NCBI RefSeq assembly: GCF_004803895.1
Contig: NZ_CP021978.1
Span: 1,860,001 to 1,924,000 of the forward strand
DNA: 64,000 nucleotides
Direction of reading: 5' to 3'
DNA from: Streptomyces hawaiiensis
Lineage (GTDB): Bacteria > Actinomycetota > Actinomycetes > Streptomycetales > Streptomycetaceae
The position numbers and the translations under genes are program-made. Positions 32,293 to 41,416 of this stretch are shown in pieces; the first letter of the stretch is position 1, and every line of letters begins with the position of its first letter. The notes under the pieces are model-generated. The model saw nothing but the letters and a program-made list of their open reading frames with translations. It made no database searches and was not told where the DNA came from.

Positions 32293-33062
32293 CGGGACTC
32301 CTCCCACTGCTGCTGGATGCGGTTCATGCCGGACAGCCACCGGTCCGGGTCACCGGCCCGGGCCTGACAGTAGGCGGCGACCTGGGGGTGCGGCAGGATC
32401 AGGAACCGGTCCTCCGCCACGCCCTTGAGCAGGGCGTCCGCCACGGCCTCCGGCTCGATCGCGGTCGGCTGGAGCACCAGGTCGCCCGCGCTGCCGGTGG
32501 CGGCCAGCATGTCGGTGCGGACGCCCTGCGGGCAGATGGCGTGGACCTTCACGCCCCGGTGCCGGTACGTCAGCGACAGCCACTCGGCGAAGGCGAGCGC
32601 CCCGTGCTTGGTGACGGCGTAGGGAGCGGCCCCGATCATGGTGAGCAACCCGGCGGCGGACACGGTGGAGACGAACCGGCCGCTGCCGCGCTCCAGCCAG
32701 CCGGGCAGCAGGGCGTGGGCGGCCCGGACATGCGCCATCACGTTCACGTCCCAGGAGGCGGCCCAGGCCATGTCGTCCAACGGTCCGTCGGCGGCCCCGC
32801 CCTCGAAGGCGACACCTGCGTTGGCGCAGTACACGTCGACGGTCCCGCCGAGTGCGTCCCGGGCGTCGTCGACGATGGCCGAGGCGTCGCCGGGCAGGGC
32901 GATGCCACCGACCTCGTCCGCGACCTGCTTGGCCCGCTCGGCGTCGAGGTCGTTGACCACGACCCGGGCCCCTTCCGCGGCGAACCGCCGGGCGAGCGCG
33001 GCGCCGATCCCGCCACCGGCCCCCGTGACAACGACTCCGGCCTCTTGAAAGGCTCCCATCAT
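32289..33062 (-). CDS. SDR family oxidoreductase
   Basis: A 257-residue short-chain dehydrogenase: VTGAGGGIGAALARRF cofactor motif, CANAG, catalytic Ser/Tyr/Lys in STVSAAGLLTMIGAAPYAVTKHGAL. First gene of the SDR-ligase-tetR unit. Two adjacent ATG codons (33062, 33059) follow GAGGAG; the second has slightly better spacing. Likely oxidises or reduces a hydroxyacyl intermediate. Operator (site B) lies 36-53 bases upstream. Confidence 0.9.
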   Translation of the reverse strand: MMGAFQEAGVVVTGAGGGIGAALARRFAAEGARVVVNDLDAERAKQVADEVGGIALPGDASAIVDDARDALGGTVDVYCANAGVAFEGGAADGPLDDMAWAASWDVNVMAHVRAAHALLPGWLERGSGRFVSTVSAAGLLTMIGAAPYAVTKHGALAFAEWLSLTYRHRGVKVHAICPQGVRTDMLAATGSAGDLVLQPTAIEPEAVADALLKGVAEDRFLILPHPQVAAYCQARAGDPDRWLSGMNRIQQQWEESR

Positions 33063-33097
33063 CGGTCTCCTCAGTCGCGGCTCTGCAGTGGCGCCAG

Positions 33098-33115
33098 ACT
33101 AACCGGTCGGTATGT
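33098..33115. promoter_or_regulatory. TetR-type operator, CATACCGACCGGT class (site B)
   Basis: On the minus strand it reads ACATACCGACCGGTTAGT, upstream of the SDR gene. It shares 14 contiguous bases with site A (27519-27532) and is very like site D at 47587. The arms are imperfect on the downstream side. Confidence 0.65.
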
Positions 33116-33133
33116 TTCAAGGAAGGGGGTGGC

Positions 33134-33203
33134 GCAGCACCCTAAGGGGCGCGGGGCTGTACCGATTTGCGGCTCCGCCGCGTGGGCGCAACCAGCCACC
33201 ACG
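33134..33203. repeat. Dispersed Streptomyces intergenic repeat
   Basis: CCTAAGGGGCGCGGGGCTGT, then CGGCTCCGCCGCGTGGGCGC, then CCAGCCACCACG. This arrangement recurs, to my knowledge, in hundreds of Streptomyces intergenic regions. It lies between the SDR promoter and the NamZ-like gene. Confidence 0.65.
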
Positions 33204-33237
33204 AAAGCGGCCCGGAACGGATCACGGAGGTCACCCC

Positions 33238-34467
33238 ATGCGCCTTTCCAGACGGACCTTACTCACAGCGACCACTGCGGCAGCCGCGTCGCTCACCCCC
33301 ACCACAGCCGAAGCCCGGCCTCACCGGCGAACCGGTTTCGAGAACCTCGCCGCGTCCGGTTACGAACCCCTGCGCGGACAGCGCATCGGCATCGTCACCA
33401 ACCCCACCGGCATCACCCGCGACGTCCGGCACATCGTCGACGTCATGCACGCGGACGCCCGAGTGGATCTCAGGGCCGTCTTCGGCCCTGAACACGGCTT
33501 CCGCGGCACCGCCCAGGCCGGCGGCTCCGAAGGCCGCTACGACGACCCGGCGACCGGCCTGCCCGTCTACGACACGTATCTCAAGAGCGGCCGGCCGCTC
33601 GCGGACATCTTCACCGCGTCCGGCGTCGACACGGTCGTCTTCGACATCCAGGACGTCGGCGCCCGCTTCTACACGTACATCTGGACGCTGTACGACTGCA
33701 TGGAGGCCGCCCTGCTCGCCGGCAAGCGGTTCGTGGTCCTGGACCGGCCGAACCCGGTGACGGGTCGGGCGGCCCTCGGCCCGGTCCTGCACAAGGAGTT
33801 CGCCACGTTCGTCGGACGGCAGCCCATCGCCCAGGCCCACGGGATGACCGTCGCCGAGCTGGCGCGGCTGTTCAACCAGGAGTTCCTGACCGAGCCGGTG
33901 CCGCTGGAGACCGTGACGATGTCGGGCTGGAAGCGCTCGCAGTTCTACGACGCCTGCGGGCTGCCCTGGGTGCCGCCGAGCCCCAACATGCCGACGCCTC
34001 AGACGGCACTGGTGTACTCGGGGACGTGCCTGTTCGAGGGCACGAACCTGTCGGAGGGGCGCGGCACGACCCGCCCGTTCGAACTGCTGGGCGCGGAGGG
34101 AGTCGACCGGCGCTGGGCAGCCGCGGCGAACGAACTCGCCCTGCCCGGGGTACGGTTCAGGGAGGCGTACTTCTCGCCCGCCTTCTCGAAGTTCCAGGGC
34201 AGGACGATCGGCGGTGTACAGCTCCATGTGCACGACCGGGCGGCGTTCGATCCCGTACGGACGGGGATCGCCCTGCTCGTGACCGCCAAGCAGGTCTGGA
34301 GCGGTTTCGCCTGGCGCCCGGACCACTGGATCGACAAGCTCACCGGCTCCACGCGCGTACGGACGATGATCGACGCGGGTGCGGACACCGACGAGGTGGT
34401 GGCCGGGTGGCAGGAGGATCTCGCGGCGTTCCGCGCGATGCGGCGGACGTACCTCCTCTACCGCTGA
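33238..34467 (+). CDS. DUF1343 / NamZ-type exo-beta-N-acetylmuramidase, exported
   Basis: A 409-residue protein with an export signal carrying a twin Arg (MRLSRRTLLTATTAAAASL, cleavage near AEARP), suggesting Tat or Sec. The body matches DUF1343: GIVTNPTGITRDVRHIVDVM, FGPEHGFRG, FDIQDVGARFYTYIWTLYD, DRPNPV and FEGTNLSEGRGTTRPFELLGA. Characterised members (NamZ) release MurNAc from the non-reducing end of peptidoglycan fragments. ATG at 33238 follows ACGGAGG. Probably acts in wall turnover outside the membrane. Confidence 0.9.
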   Translation: MRLSRRTLLTATTAAAASLTPTTAEARPHRRTGFENLAASGYEPLRGQRIGIVTNPTGITRDVRHIVDVMHADARVDLRAVFGPEHGFRGTAQAGGSEGRYDDPATGLPVYDTYLKSGRPLADIFTASGVDTVVFDIQDVGARFYTYIWTLYDCMEAALLAGKRFVVLDRPNPVTGRAALGPVLHKEFATFVGRQPIAQAHGMTVAELARLFNQEFLTEPVPLETVTMSGWKRSQFYDACGLPWVPPSPNMPTPQTALVYSGTCLFEGTNLSEGRGTTRPFELLGAEGVDRRWAAAANELALPGVRFREAYFSPAFSKFQGRTIGGVQLHVHDRAAFDPVRTGIALLVTAKQVWSGFAWRPDHWIDKLTGSTRVRTMIDAGADTDEVVAGWQEDLAAFRAMRRTYLLYR

Positions 34468-34559
34468 GCCGAATGCGCCCGTGACGTATGGCCAAGCTCC
34501 TCCGTTGGCAGGACGATGCGCCCACATCGTGGCGTCACCCGGGGAGCAGGGGGCCTGTC

Positions 34560-35876
34560 ATGGCGGATCCGGCGATGAGTGTGACTCCCTACTGGGAGCT
34601 GGCCTTCGACGCGGACGGGGACCCGGAGGGCCGCCGGCGCGACCGGCTGCTCGCCGGGGTGACCGAGCGCGGCGTGCGCGATCTGATCGTCTTCGCGCAC
34701 GGCTGGAACACCGACCGCTCGGGCGCGACCCGCCTCTACGACCGCTTCTTCGCGCCCGTGCCGCGGCTGGCCCCGGCGGCCCGGATCGGGTACGTCGGCG
34801 TGCTGTGGCCGGCGATGCGGTTCTCCGACGAGCCGATCCCGGACTTCCCGCGGGCCGTGGCGGCCGAGCCGCCGAGGCGCCCGGTGCTGGACAAGGACAC
34901 GCGCCACGCCCTGCTGGAGACCTTCCCGGGCCGGGCGATCCTGGTCGACCAGATCGCCCGGCTGCTGGAGCAGCAGCCGCCGGAGGAGGCCGAGCTGGAG
35001 GAGTTCGGGCGGCTGGTGCGGACGCTGGTGGAGGTGGTGGCTCCGGGGCCGCAGGCGCTGTTCGCGGCGGACACGGTGGCGGAGGGCGTGCCGCAGAGCG
35101 AGCCGGAGATGTTCGCCGGGTCGTCGGCGGCGGCCTGCGAGGACTTCGCGCGGGCGCTGGCGGAACTGGAGGCGCCCGGGGCGCAGCGGGGGTTCAGGAT
35201 CCCCAACCCCTGGGACGGTGCGCACGAACTGCTGCGGCAGGCGACGTACTACGCGATGAAGCGGCGCGCCGGGACGGTCGGGGAACGGGGGCTGGGCCGG
35301 GTCGTCGGACAGCTCGCGAAAGCGGCTCCGGGCGTGCGCGTACACCTGGTCGGGCACAGCTTCGGCGCGCGGCTGGTGTCGTTCGCGCTGCGGGGTCTTC
35401 CCGAGGGCGTGCGCACGGTGAAGTCGCTGACGCTGCTCCAAGGGGCGTTCTCGCACTACGCGTTCGCGGCCCGGCTGCCGCACGACGCCCGCGCGGGAGG
35501 GGTGCTCCAGGGACAGCACAACCGCGTCGACGGTCCCCTGGTGTGCTGCCACTCCCGGCACGACGCGGCTCTCGGCACGATGTATCCACTGGCCTCGCGG
35601 ATGGCGGGCGACAGCCGCTCGGCCGGCGGACTGGACATGGGGCGGGCCCTGGGCGCCAAGTGGGGCGCGATGGGCTACGGCGGGGTGCGGGCGGTGCCGG
35701 GCACGCGCGCGTACACCCTGGCCGAGGCCCTGGAGGCGAAACTGCCCGCTTCGGGGTGCGTGAACGTCGACGCGGCGGCGGTGGTCAGACGCGGTGGCCC
35801 GCCGGCCGGTGCGCACAGCGACATCCTGCACGCGGAACTGGCCCGGCTGGTGCTGGCGGCGGGTCGCGTTCGCTGA
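34560..35876 (+). CDS. Alpha/beta hydrolase-fold protein
   Basis: A 438-residue soluble protein. DLIVFAHGWNTD is the strand-turn before an oxyanion region and VHLVGHSFGARLV the nucleophile elbow (G-H-S-F-G). Possible acid and His residues are in the C-terminal part (CCHSRHDAALG). A long helical insertion (about residues 95-215) separates the two. Database entries sometimes call such proteins serine-threonine kinases, but no kinase motif is visible. ATG at 34560 is preferred; 34575 is possible. Substrate unknown; convergent with the penicillin acylase gene. Confidence 0.8.
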   Translation: MADPAMSVTPYWELAFDADGDPEGRRRDRLLAGVTERGVRDLIVFAHGWNTDRSGATRLYDRFFAPVPRLAPAARIGYVGVLWPAMRFSDEPIPDFPRAVAAEPPRRPVLDKDTRHALLETFPGRAILVDQIARLLEQQPPEEAELEEFGRLVRTLVEVVAPGPQALFAADTVAEGVPQSEPEMFAGSSAAACEDFARALAELEAPGAQRGFRIPNPWDGAHELLRQATYYAMKRRAGTVGERGLGRVVGQLAKAAPGVRVHLVGHSFGARLVSFALRGLPEGVRTVKSLTLLQGAFSHYAFAARLPHDARAGGVLQGQHNRVDGPLVCCHSRHDAALGTMYPLASRMAGDSRSAGGLDMGRALGAKWGAMGYGGVRAVPGTRAYTLAEALEAKLPASGCVNVDAAAVVRRGGPPAGAHSDILHAELARLVLAAGRVR

Positions 35877-35895
35877 CCCGCCGCCGCGTGGCGCG

Positions 35896-38694
35896 TCACC
35901 GGTGTGAGGTGAACTCCACGACCTGCTGGTAGGTCGGCCGGTTCTGCCAGCTGATCTTGCCGTGCTTGATGCCGCCGAGGGTGCGGTGGTTGATCGAGTC
36001 GGCACACCACTGGTCGCCCGCCGCGCACACGTCGTCGCCGGGGTAGACCTGGGCGGCGGTCTTGCCCGCCGCCTCCTTCAGCGTGCTGACGAGGGTGTCC
36101 CGGCAGGCGCCGAGACTGCCGTCACCGCAGTACTCGCGAGCCAGCGGCCCCTTCACCTGTTCACCGAGGACGGCCCGGAGGTCCTTGTCGACGTAGCTCC
36201 ACCAGCCGTACTGGAAGGAGCTGCCCGCGTGCGAGCCGGTCGGGCCGTGCGCGGCCGAGGGGGACTCGTCGACGGGGAGGCCGGCCGTGACGGCCGTGTA
36301 CAGCTCGCTGCCGAGGCCCGGTTCGAACTGGGCCTTGACCAGCAGGGGCCACCAGGCGTCCAGGATGCGGATCGCGTCGGCGTCGGCGTACTTCTTGGAT
36401 CCGGCGGCGGTCTCCGTGCGCTTGCCTCCGGCGGCGGCCCAGGCCTGGAGTTTGCTCACGGCGGCCGCGGCGGCGGGGTCGCCGACGGGCGAGCTGGTGA
36501 CGACCTTCAGGAGCTCGGGCAGGACGTCCTCGGCCCGCAGGTCCGCCAGTCCGGCGTCGGCCATGGCCTTCACCAGGGCGGCCCGGGTCACCCCGCCCTG
36601 CTGGACGAGCTTCTTCACCCGGTCATCCAGGAGGTTGCCGCGGTGCACGGGACCGTTGCCCCAGGGCGCGGTCGTGTAGTCCCTGGCCTGCTTGTTGTTC
36701 CAGGAGACGTAGTAGTCCTGGTCGGTGGAGTGAGGGTGGGCGGAGGGCGGGGTGTAGTCGGCCGTGTTGGTCGCCGGGTCCCAGCCGCGCCACTCGTACG
36801 CCGGCCGCGCCCACGCCGGGAACTCGGCGTCGACGCCGCTCGCGCGGACCGGGTTGTCACCGCTGTTGTAGTACGCGGTGTGCTCGGAGTCGGCGTAGAA
36901 CCAGTTGAAGGTGTAGTTGATGTGCTGCACGGCCTTCTGGAAGGAGTCCGGGCCCTTGACGTAGCCCGGGTCGTTCAGCATCTGGAAGCCGATGATGGAG
37001 TCGGCCTCGTGCATGAAGGACGAGCGCAGGGTGGTGTAGGCGACCCGTTTGCCGCCGACTGTCGCGCGGTACTCGACGGGGCCGTACTTCGTGCGCCAGA
37101 CGCGCATGGTGTACGAGCCGGCCGCGGTGCCGTCGGCGACCGTGGGCTTCCAGGCGTTCTTCTGCTCGATCTTCTCCATCGGCGTGCAGGTGCCGCGGTA
37201 GAGGTAGTGGTAGTCGTCCTGGCACAGTTCGACGGCGTAGGAGTCGATGATGTCCTGGCCGGAGGTCGTGGCGCTCCACGCGTAGTCCTGGCCGCGGCCG
37301 AGTTCGACGTACATGCTCAGGCCGGCGAAGGAGGCGCCGCGGGCGCTGATGCCCGGGCCCTGGATCTCCTGGAGCAGGAGCAGCTGAGGGGCGAAGTAGC
37401 CGGTCTGCGGGCCGAACACGGCGACGGGGTGGCCACTGGCCGTGTGTTTGCCGCTGACCACGAGGGCGTTGGACATGCCGCGCCTGGCCGACGACGTGGC
37501 CGCCTTCGCGGCGTCACCCGACGCGCCGGTCGCACCGGCCGTGGTGGCGCTGCCGGTGCGGTCGTACACGAGCGGCTCCGGTTCCACGGAGCCGGCGTCG
37601 GGCAGGGCAGTGCCCTGCGGGTCGGCGGGCTTGGTCCCGTACGGGAAGCTGCCGTCGTGCTGGGTGAGGACGGCCTCCGGGTCGTTGCGCATCCGGAAGG
37701 ACTCCCAGACCTTGGTGCCCTCGGTGACGCCGTACTTCTCCTGGGCGGCCAGCAGCGAGAGGGCGTTGTTGACCTCGCCGCCTCCGCCGGAGCCGAACAG
37801 CGCGCCGATGACGGAGGCCAGCGCGACCAAATCGGTGATCTTGAAGTGCTCGATGGTCCCGGCGTTGGTGACTGAGTCCTTGTGCCCGGTGAGCACGTAC
37901 TCCCCGGGGAAGGAGCGGCCGCTGTCGGAGGCGTCGATGTAGGAGTTGATGCCGTCGAGGTAGGCCTTGGCATCGGCGAGGGCCTGCTGTCCCCGCTCCC
38001 CGTTGGTGGCGACGGCGTTGTCGATCTGCGCCTGCAGTTCGGCCTCGGTGTACGGGGCGTGCCGCCAGAACTGCTGCTCCAGACCCTGGTTGGAGGGCGC
38101 GCCGCCCGCGAAGGAGGTCACCTGACCGCGCCCGACGTGCCGGAAGACGTCCATCAGCCACAGCCGGTCCTGGGCTGCCGCATAGCCGACGCCGAACTCC
38201 GTGCCGTATCTGGTGGTTCCGGTGATGTGCGGCACACCGGTCTTCTTGTCCCGGACGATCGTCACGTCACCGCGTCCGGCGGGTTTGACGCTGGAGGCGA
38301 CCTGATCGGCGGGGACCCCGAAGGACGCGTCGTTGAAGAAGTCGTTGATCTTGTCGTTGGTGAGGCCGGAGTAGCCCTTGGCGAGCCCGGCGTAGGGCCC
38401 GAGCTGGTCCTCGGCGTGCTCGGGCTGGGTGCCGAAGGCCTGGTTGAGGAGGATCTGGGCGAGGGTGGCATTGCCGTTCTGGCCGGGCGGGAGGATGTCC
38501 GAACACTGGTTGCCGCAGTGGTCGTTCGCGGCGGCCGTGGCCTGCGCGGTCGCTGTTTCCGAGGCGGCGGCCGGGGCAAGCGGCGACAAACAACCTGCGA
38601 TCAGGGCGCATACCGATGCTGTCTTCAGGAACCCGGGGATTCCGCTGGGAGTTCTCATTCTGTCGAGAACGGTGCGTGGGTCACGCCGTGGCAT
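35896..38694 (-). CDS. Secreted penicillin acylase family Ntn-hydrolase
   Basis: A 932-residue precursor with a signal segment (FLKTASVCALIAGCLSPLAPAAA, residues 22-44). The predicted nucleophile is Ser408 in RRGMSNALVVSGKHTASGHP, directly after the self-cleavage point that separates alpha and beta subunits; residues before it form a Ser/Ala-rich spacer peptide. The beta chain starts SNALVVSG, as in the penicillin G acylase family. Relatives cleave penicillins, acyl-homoserine lactones or lipopeptide tails. ATG at 38694 has GGAGGAG at correct distance. Monocistronic, divergent from the zinc-ribbon gene. Confidence 0.92.
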   Translation of the reverse strand: MPRRDPRTVLDRMRTPSGIPGFLKTASVCALIAGCLSPLAPAAASETATAQATAAANDHCGNQCSDILPPGQNGNATLAQILLNQAFGTQPEHAEDQLGPYAGLAKGYSGLTNDKINDFFNDASFGVPADQVASSVKPAGRGDVTIVRDKKTGVPHITGTTRYGTEFGVGYAAAQDRLWLMDVFRHVGRGQVTSFAGGAPSNQGLEQQFWRHAPYTEAELQAQIDNAVATNGERGQQALADAKAYLDGINSYIDASDSGRSFPGEYVLTGHKDSVTNAGTIEHFKITDLVALASVIGALFGSGGGGEVNNALSLLAAQEKYGVTEGTKVWESFRMRNDPEAVLTQHDGSFPYGTKPADPQGTALPDAGSVEPEPLVYDRTGSATTAGATGASGDAAKAATSSARRGMSNALVVSGKHTASGHPVAVFGPQTGYFAPQLLLLQEIQGPGISARGASFAGLSMYVELGRGQDYAWSATTSGQDIIDSYAVELCQDDYHYLYRGTCTPMEKIEQKNAWKPTVADGTAAGSYTMRVWRTKYGPVEYRATVGGKRVAYTTLRSSFMHEADSIIGFQMLNDPGYVKGPDSFQKAVQHINYTFNWFYADSEHTAYYNSGDNPVRASGVDAEFPAWARPAYEWRGWDPATNTADYTPPSAHPHSTDQDYYVSWNNKQARDYTTAPWGNGPVHRGNLLDDRVKKLVQQGGVTRAALVKAMADAGLADLRAEDVLPELLKVVTSSPVGDPAAAAAVSKLQAWAAAGGKRTETAAGSKKYADADAIRILDAWWPLLVKAQFEPGLGSELYTAVTAGLPVDESPSAAHGPTGSHAGSSFQYGWWSYVDKDLRAVLGEQVKGPLAREYCGDGSLGACRDTLVSTLKEAAGKTAAQVYPGDDVCAAGDQWCADSINHRTLGGIKHGKISWQNRPTYQQVVEFTSHR

Positions 38695-38851
38695 GGGGGG
38701 CTCCTCCCGACGGGGGTGGGCCGGATGTTACCGCCGGTATCCCCCGGCTTGAAGATGAACAAGCGTCACTTTTTGAAGTCAGCACAACAGGCACACGAAA
38801 CACGGCAGTCGACACGCGAGCCTCTTCGGGCCGCTTATGGAGGCCATTTGA

Positions 38852-38869
38852 AATCGGATGGAGCCGATT
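38852..38869. promoter_or_regulatory. Inverted repeat between penicillin acylase and zinc-ribbon genes
   Basis: AATCGG and CCGATT around ATGGAG, in an AT-richer part of the 264-base divergent spacer. It may be an operator for either gene. Confidence 0.3.
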
Positions 38870-38958
38870 CGCTTGTCGATACGTCTATTCGGCGACGTCC
38901 GTACGACGACGCCGAAGTGACCGGATTACAGGTGCAGGTGTGACGGAGGTGCAGGACG

Positions 38959-39561
38959 ATGGCCGGTTTCCGAAGTCTGGCGAGACAGGTCCGCGATCCG
39001 CGGTGCGATCTGGCCTTGCGGCGCTATTCGCTGCGCAAGTGCCTTGAGAGGTTCGCCCCTTACGGACACAGGGCGACCTGGGACCATCTCTGCTCCCGGG
39101 CGGGGTTCGGTCCCGAGGACCGCTCCCCCGATCCGGTGCGGCTCGTGGCCGCACTGGACGAACTGGAGGAGGCGCGGGCGGTCTGGCTGGCCTACGAGGT
39201 CGAGTTCGCCGAGCGCCGCAAGAAGGAGAAGCACGACGGACTGCGCAGGCCGGGCAGTGTGGACGACTGGCACCGGCTGACCTGGGGCGGCTTCGGTGTG
39301 GCGTGGTGCGACGATCCGGCGGTCCATCCCCGTGAACCGCTGGCCGAGGTGCTGCGCCGGCTGATCGCCGCGCTGGAGCGCGAGCCGGGCTCGGCCTGCC
39401 CGGTGTGCGGCGGTGAGCAGCTCGTCTGGAGGTACGACCTGGACCACGAACCCTCGTCCGGTCCGGTCTGCGCGGACTGCGGAATCCTGGTGCCGCGTCC
39501 GGTGCTCACGCCCGAGTCCCTGGCGTACGCCAGGCGGGCGAGGTTGTTGGTGTCGGCTTGA
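38959..39561 (+). CDS. Zinc-ribbon protein of unknown function
   Basis: A 200-residue soluble protein. Helical N-terminal part (RCDLALRRYSLRKCLERFAPYGH), then a C-terminal zinc ribbon: CPVCGGEQLVWRYDLDHE followed by CADCGILVPRPV, giving two C-x2-C knuckles at about residues 154-157 and 178-181. No signal peptide. ATG follows ACGGAGGTGCAGG. It might be nucleic-acid binding, but I do not recognise the family. Confidence 0.8.
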   Translation: MAGFRSLARQVRDPRCDLALRRYSLRKCLERFAPYGHRATWDHLCSRAGFGPEDRSPDPVRLVAALDELEEARAVWLAYEVEFAERRKKEKHDGLRRPGSVDDWHRLTWGGFGVAWCDDPAVHPREPLAEVLRRLIAALEREPGSACPVCGGEQLVWRYDLDHEPSSGPVCADCGILVPRPVLTPESLAYARRARLLVSA

Positions 39562-39636
39562 CGGATGCGGGTGCGCGGGGGGTGCGCCGGGGATGCCGTA
39601 CCCCCACTGTCGGTGGTGACTGGCACCATCGGCGGC

Positions 39637-40404
39637 ATGATGCAGGTGTGCCTGAACGGTTCGCGGACGGCCGCTGACGGTGTGGCCGTGCCGCTGACAC
39701 CCGAGTCGCTGGCCGACTCGGCCGCCGAGGCCGTCGCCGCCGGTGCGACGGACATTCACGTCCATCCCAAGACGCCGTGCGGGCGGGACACGTTGTCGCC
39801 GCGGGTGCTCGCGATGACGCTGCCGGTGATCCGGGCGCGGGTGCCGGTGCCGCTCGGTGTGACCACGGGCGCGTGGGCGGAGCCCGACCCGGCCGCCCGG
39901 CTGGAGCGGATCCGTGAGTGGACCGTGCTGCCCGACCACGCCTCGGTCAACTGGCACGAACCGGGCGCGGAGGAGACGGCCGCGCTGCTCATGGAGCTCG
40001 GAGTGGGCGTCGAGGCCGGCATCTGGTCCGGGACGGACGGCGCCGAGCGGTTCGCGGCCTCTCCGCTCGGACCGAAGGTGCTGAGGGTTCTGGCGGAGGT
40101 GACGGACACGGACCCGCTGGGCGCCGTCTCCTGCGCGCGAGCGCTGCTGTCCGGCATCGGGGCCGCCCACGGACGGCCGGTCCTGCTGCACGGCGAGGAC
40201 GGGGGCGCCTGGCCGGTGCTGCGGCTCGCGGGCCGGCTCGGCCTGGCCACGCGCGTCGGGCTGGAGGACGTCCTGGTCCTGCCCGGCGGGCAACGGGCGG
40301 GGTCGAACGCGCAACTGGTCGCGGCCGGGCTGACGGAGTACGGGGCGGGCCGGGCAGGCGCTACCCGCGACCGCTGCGGTCGACCATCAGGCGGGAACCC
40401 GTGA
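39637..40404 (+). CDS. BKACE family 3-keto-5-aminohexanoate cleavage-type enzyme
   Basis: A 255-residue TIM-barrel protein (DUF849/BKACE). Zinc ligands are expected in [11 protein letters not shown] (His-Val-His) and [12 protein letters not shown] (Glu); the terminal strand [11 protein letters not shown] matches the family. These enzymes condense beta-keto acids with acetyl-CoA. It is slightly short for the family. Two ATG codons (39637, 39640) are possible. Its 3' end overlaps the convergent soxR gene by 44 bases. Confidence 0.85.
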   Translation: MMQVCLNGSRTAADGVAVPLTPESLADSAAEAVAAGATDIHVHPKTPCGRDTLSPRVLAMTLPVIRARVPVPLGVTTGAWAEPDPAARLERIREWTVLPDHASVNWHEPGAEETAALLMELGVGVEAGIWSGTDGAERFAASPLGPKVLRVLAEVTDTDPLGAVSCARALLSGIGAAHGRPVLLHGEDGGAWPVLRLAGRLGLATRVGLEDVLVLPGGQRAGSNAQLVAAGLTEYGAGRAGATRDRCGRPSGGNP

Positions 40405-40828
40405 GGCGTTCACCGAAGACGTCGTCCGGGTTGGACAGGACGCAGGTGTCGAGGGAGAGGCAGCCGCAGCCGATGCAGTCGGCGAGGTGATCCCTGAGGC
40501 GGTTCAGCTGCTTGATGCGTTCTTCCAGTTCGGTGCGCCAGACCTCGGAGAGGTGCGCCCAGTCCTCCCGGGTGGGCGTGCGCTCCTCGGGGAGTTCCGC
40601 GAGCGCGTCGCGGATCGTCGCCAGGGGGATGCCGACCCGTTGCGCGGCCCGGATGAAGGCGACCCGGCGGAGCGTGTCACGGGAGTAGCGGCGCTGGTTG
40701 CCCGAGGTCCGGCGACTGCTGATCAGGCCCTTGGACTCGTAGAAGTGCAGGGCGGAAACGGCGGCGCCGCTCCGCGCCGCGAGCTGGCCGACGGTGAGCT
40801 CATGGATCTTCTCTGGAATCTGAGGCAC
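40361..40828 (-). CDS. soxR: Redox-sensing transcriptional activator SoxR
   Basis: A 155-residue MerR-family regulator: DNA-binding helices ([25 protein letters not shown]), dimerisation helix and the [2Fe-2S] motif [15 protein letters not shown] (C-x2-C-x-C-x5-C) at about residues 119-133. In S. coelicolor SoxR senses redox-active antibiotics such as actinorhodin and activates detoxification genes. TAGGGT lies seven bases before the GTG start, so the mRNA is probably leaderless. Divergent from the MaoC gene. Confidence 0.95.
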   Translation of the reverse strand: MPQIPEKIHELTVGQLAARSGAAVSALHFYESKGLISSRRTSGNQRRYSRDTLRRVAFIRAAQRVGIPLATIRDALAELPEERTPTREDWAHLSEVWRTELEERIKQLNRLRDHLADCIGCGCLSLDTCVLSNPDDVFGERLTGSRLMVDRSGRG

Positions 40829-40850
40829 CCCTCGAACCCTACCGAGTCCG

Positions 40851-40893
40851 TTGACACAGCCCCTACGGCCGACCATGCTAAGCAGTCGCTTAG
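40851..40893 (+). promoter_or_regulatory. MaoC promoter with overlapping operator
   Basis: TTGACA (40851-40856), exactly 17 bases, then CATGCT (40874-40879). CTAAGCAGTCGCTTAG (40878-40893), perfect 6-base arms with a 4-base centre, overlaps the -10 and the start site. A related sequence precedes the TetR gene at 41417-42052, so that protein is the probable repressor. Confidence 0.75.
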
Positions 40894-40937
40894 ACATATG
40901 AGCGGCAGACCCCCTGCACACGAGAGGCCTGGAAGAC

Positions 40938-41399
40938 ATGGCAGAGCCGAGGATCTTCACGTCCGTCGACGACCTGAAGTCGGCGGTGGGCGAACAACTG
41001 GGGTACACCGACTGGCTCGACATCGACCAGAAGCGGATCGACCTCTTCGCGGAGGCCACCGGCGACCACCAGTGGATCCACGTCGACCCGGAGAAGGCCG
41101 CCGCGGGCCCCTTCGGCACCACCATCGCGCACGGCTATCTGACCCTGTCGCTGCTGCCCCTCTTCGGACCGCAGCTGATCGCCGTCGAGGACGTGAAGAT
41201 GGGCGTCAACTACGGCACGAACAAGGTGCGTTTCCCCGCCCCGGTCCCCGTCGGCTCCCGTCTGCGCGCCACCGCGACGATCAGCGCGGTCGACGAGGTG
41301 CCCGGTGGCGTCCAGGTGGCCGTCGCCTTCAGCGTCGAACGCGAGGGCGGCGACAAGCCGGTCTGCGTCGCCGAGTCCGTGGCGCGCTACTACTTCTGA
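40938..41399 (+). CDS. MaoC family dehydratase
   Basis: A 153-residue hot-dog-fold protein. The R-hydratase motif is [33 protein letters not shown], with catalytic Asp and His (D-x4-H). It probably hydrates enoyl-CoA to (R)-3-hydroxyacyl-CoA. Start ATG at 40938. Strong promoter and operator precede it. The gene stands alone between soxR and a convergent TetR gene. Confidence 0.92.
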   Translation: MAEPRIFTSVDDLKSAVGEQLGYTDWLDIDQKRIDLFAEATGDHQWIHVDPEKAAAGPFGTTIAHGYLTLSLLPLFGPQLIAVEDVKMGVNYGTNKVRFPAPVPVGSRLRATATISAVDEVPGGVQVAVAFSVEREGGDKPVCVAESVARYYF

Positions 41400-41416
41400 G
41401 GCGGGACTCCCGGACC

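Noticed and set aside
34560-35876. Serine/threonine protein kinase
   Set aside because: No kinase catalytic loop or glycine loop is present; the GHSFG elbow and AHGWN region indicate an alpha/beta hydrolase fold.
35896-41399. Secondary-metabolite gene cluster around the acylase, BKACE and SoxR genes
   Set aside because: No polyketide synthase, peptide synthetase, terpene synthase or tailoring set is present; the genes are unrelated and point in different directions.
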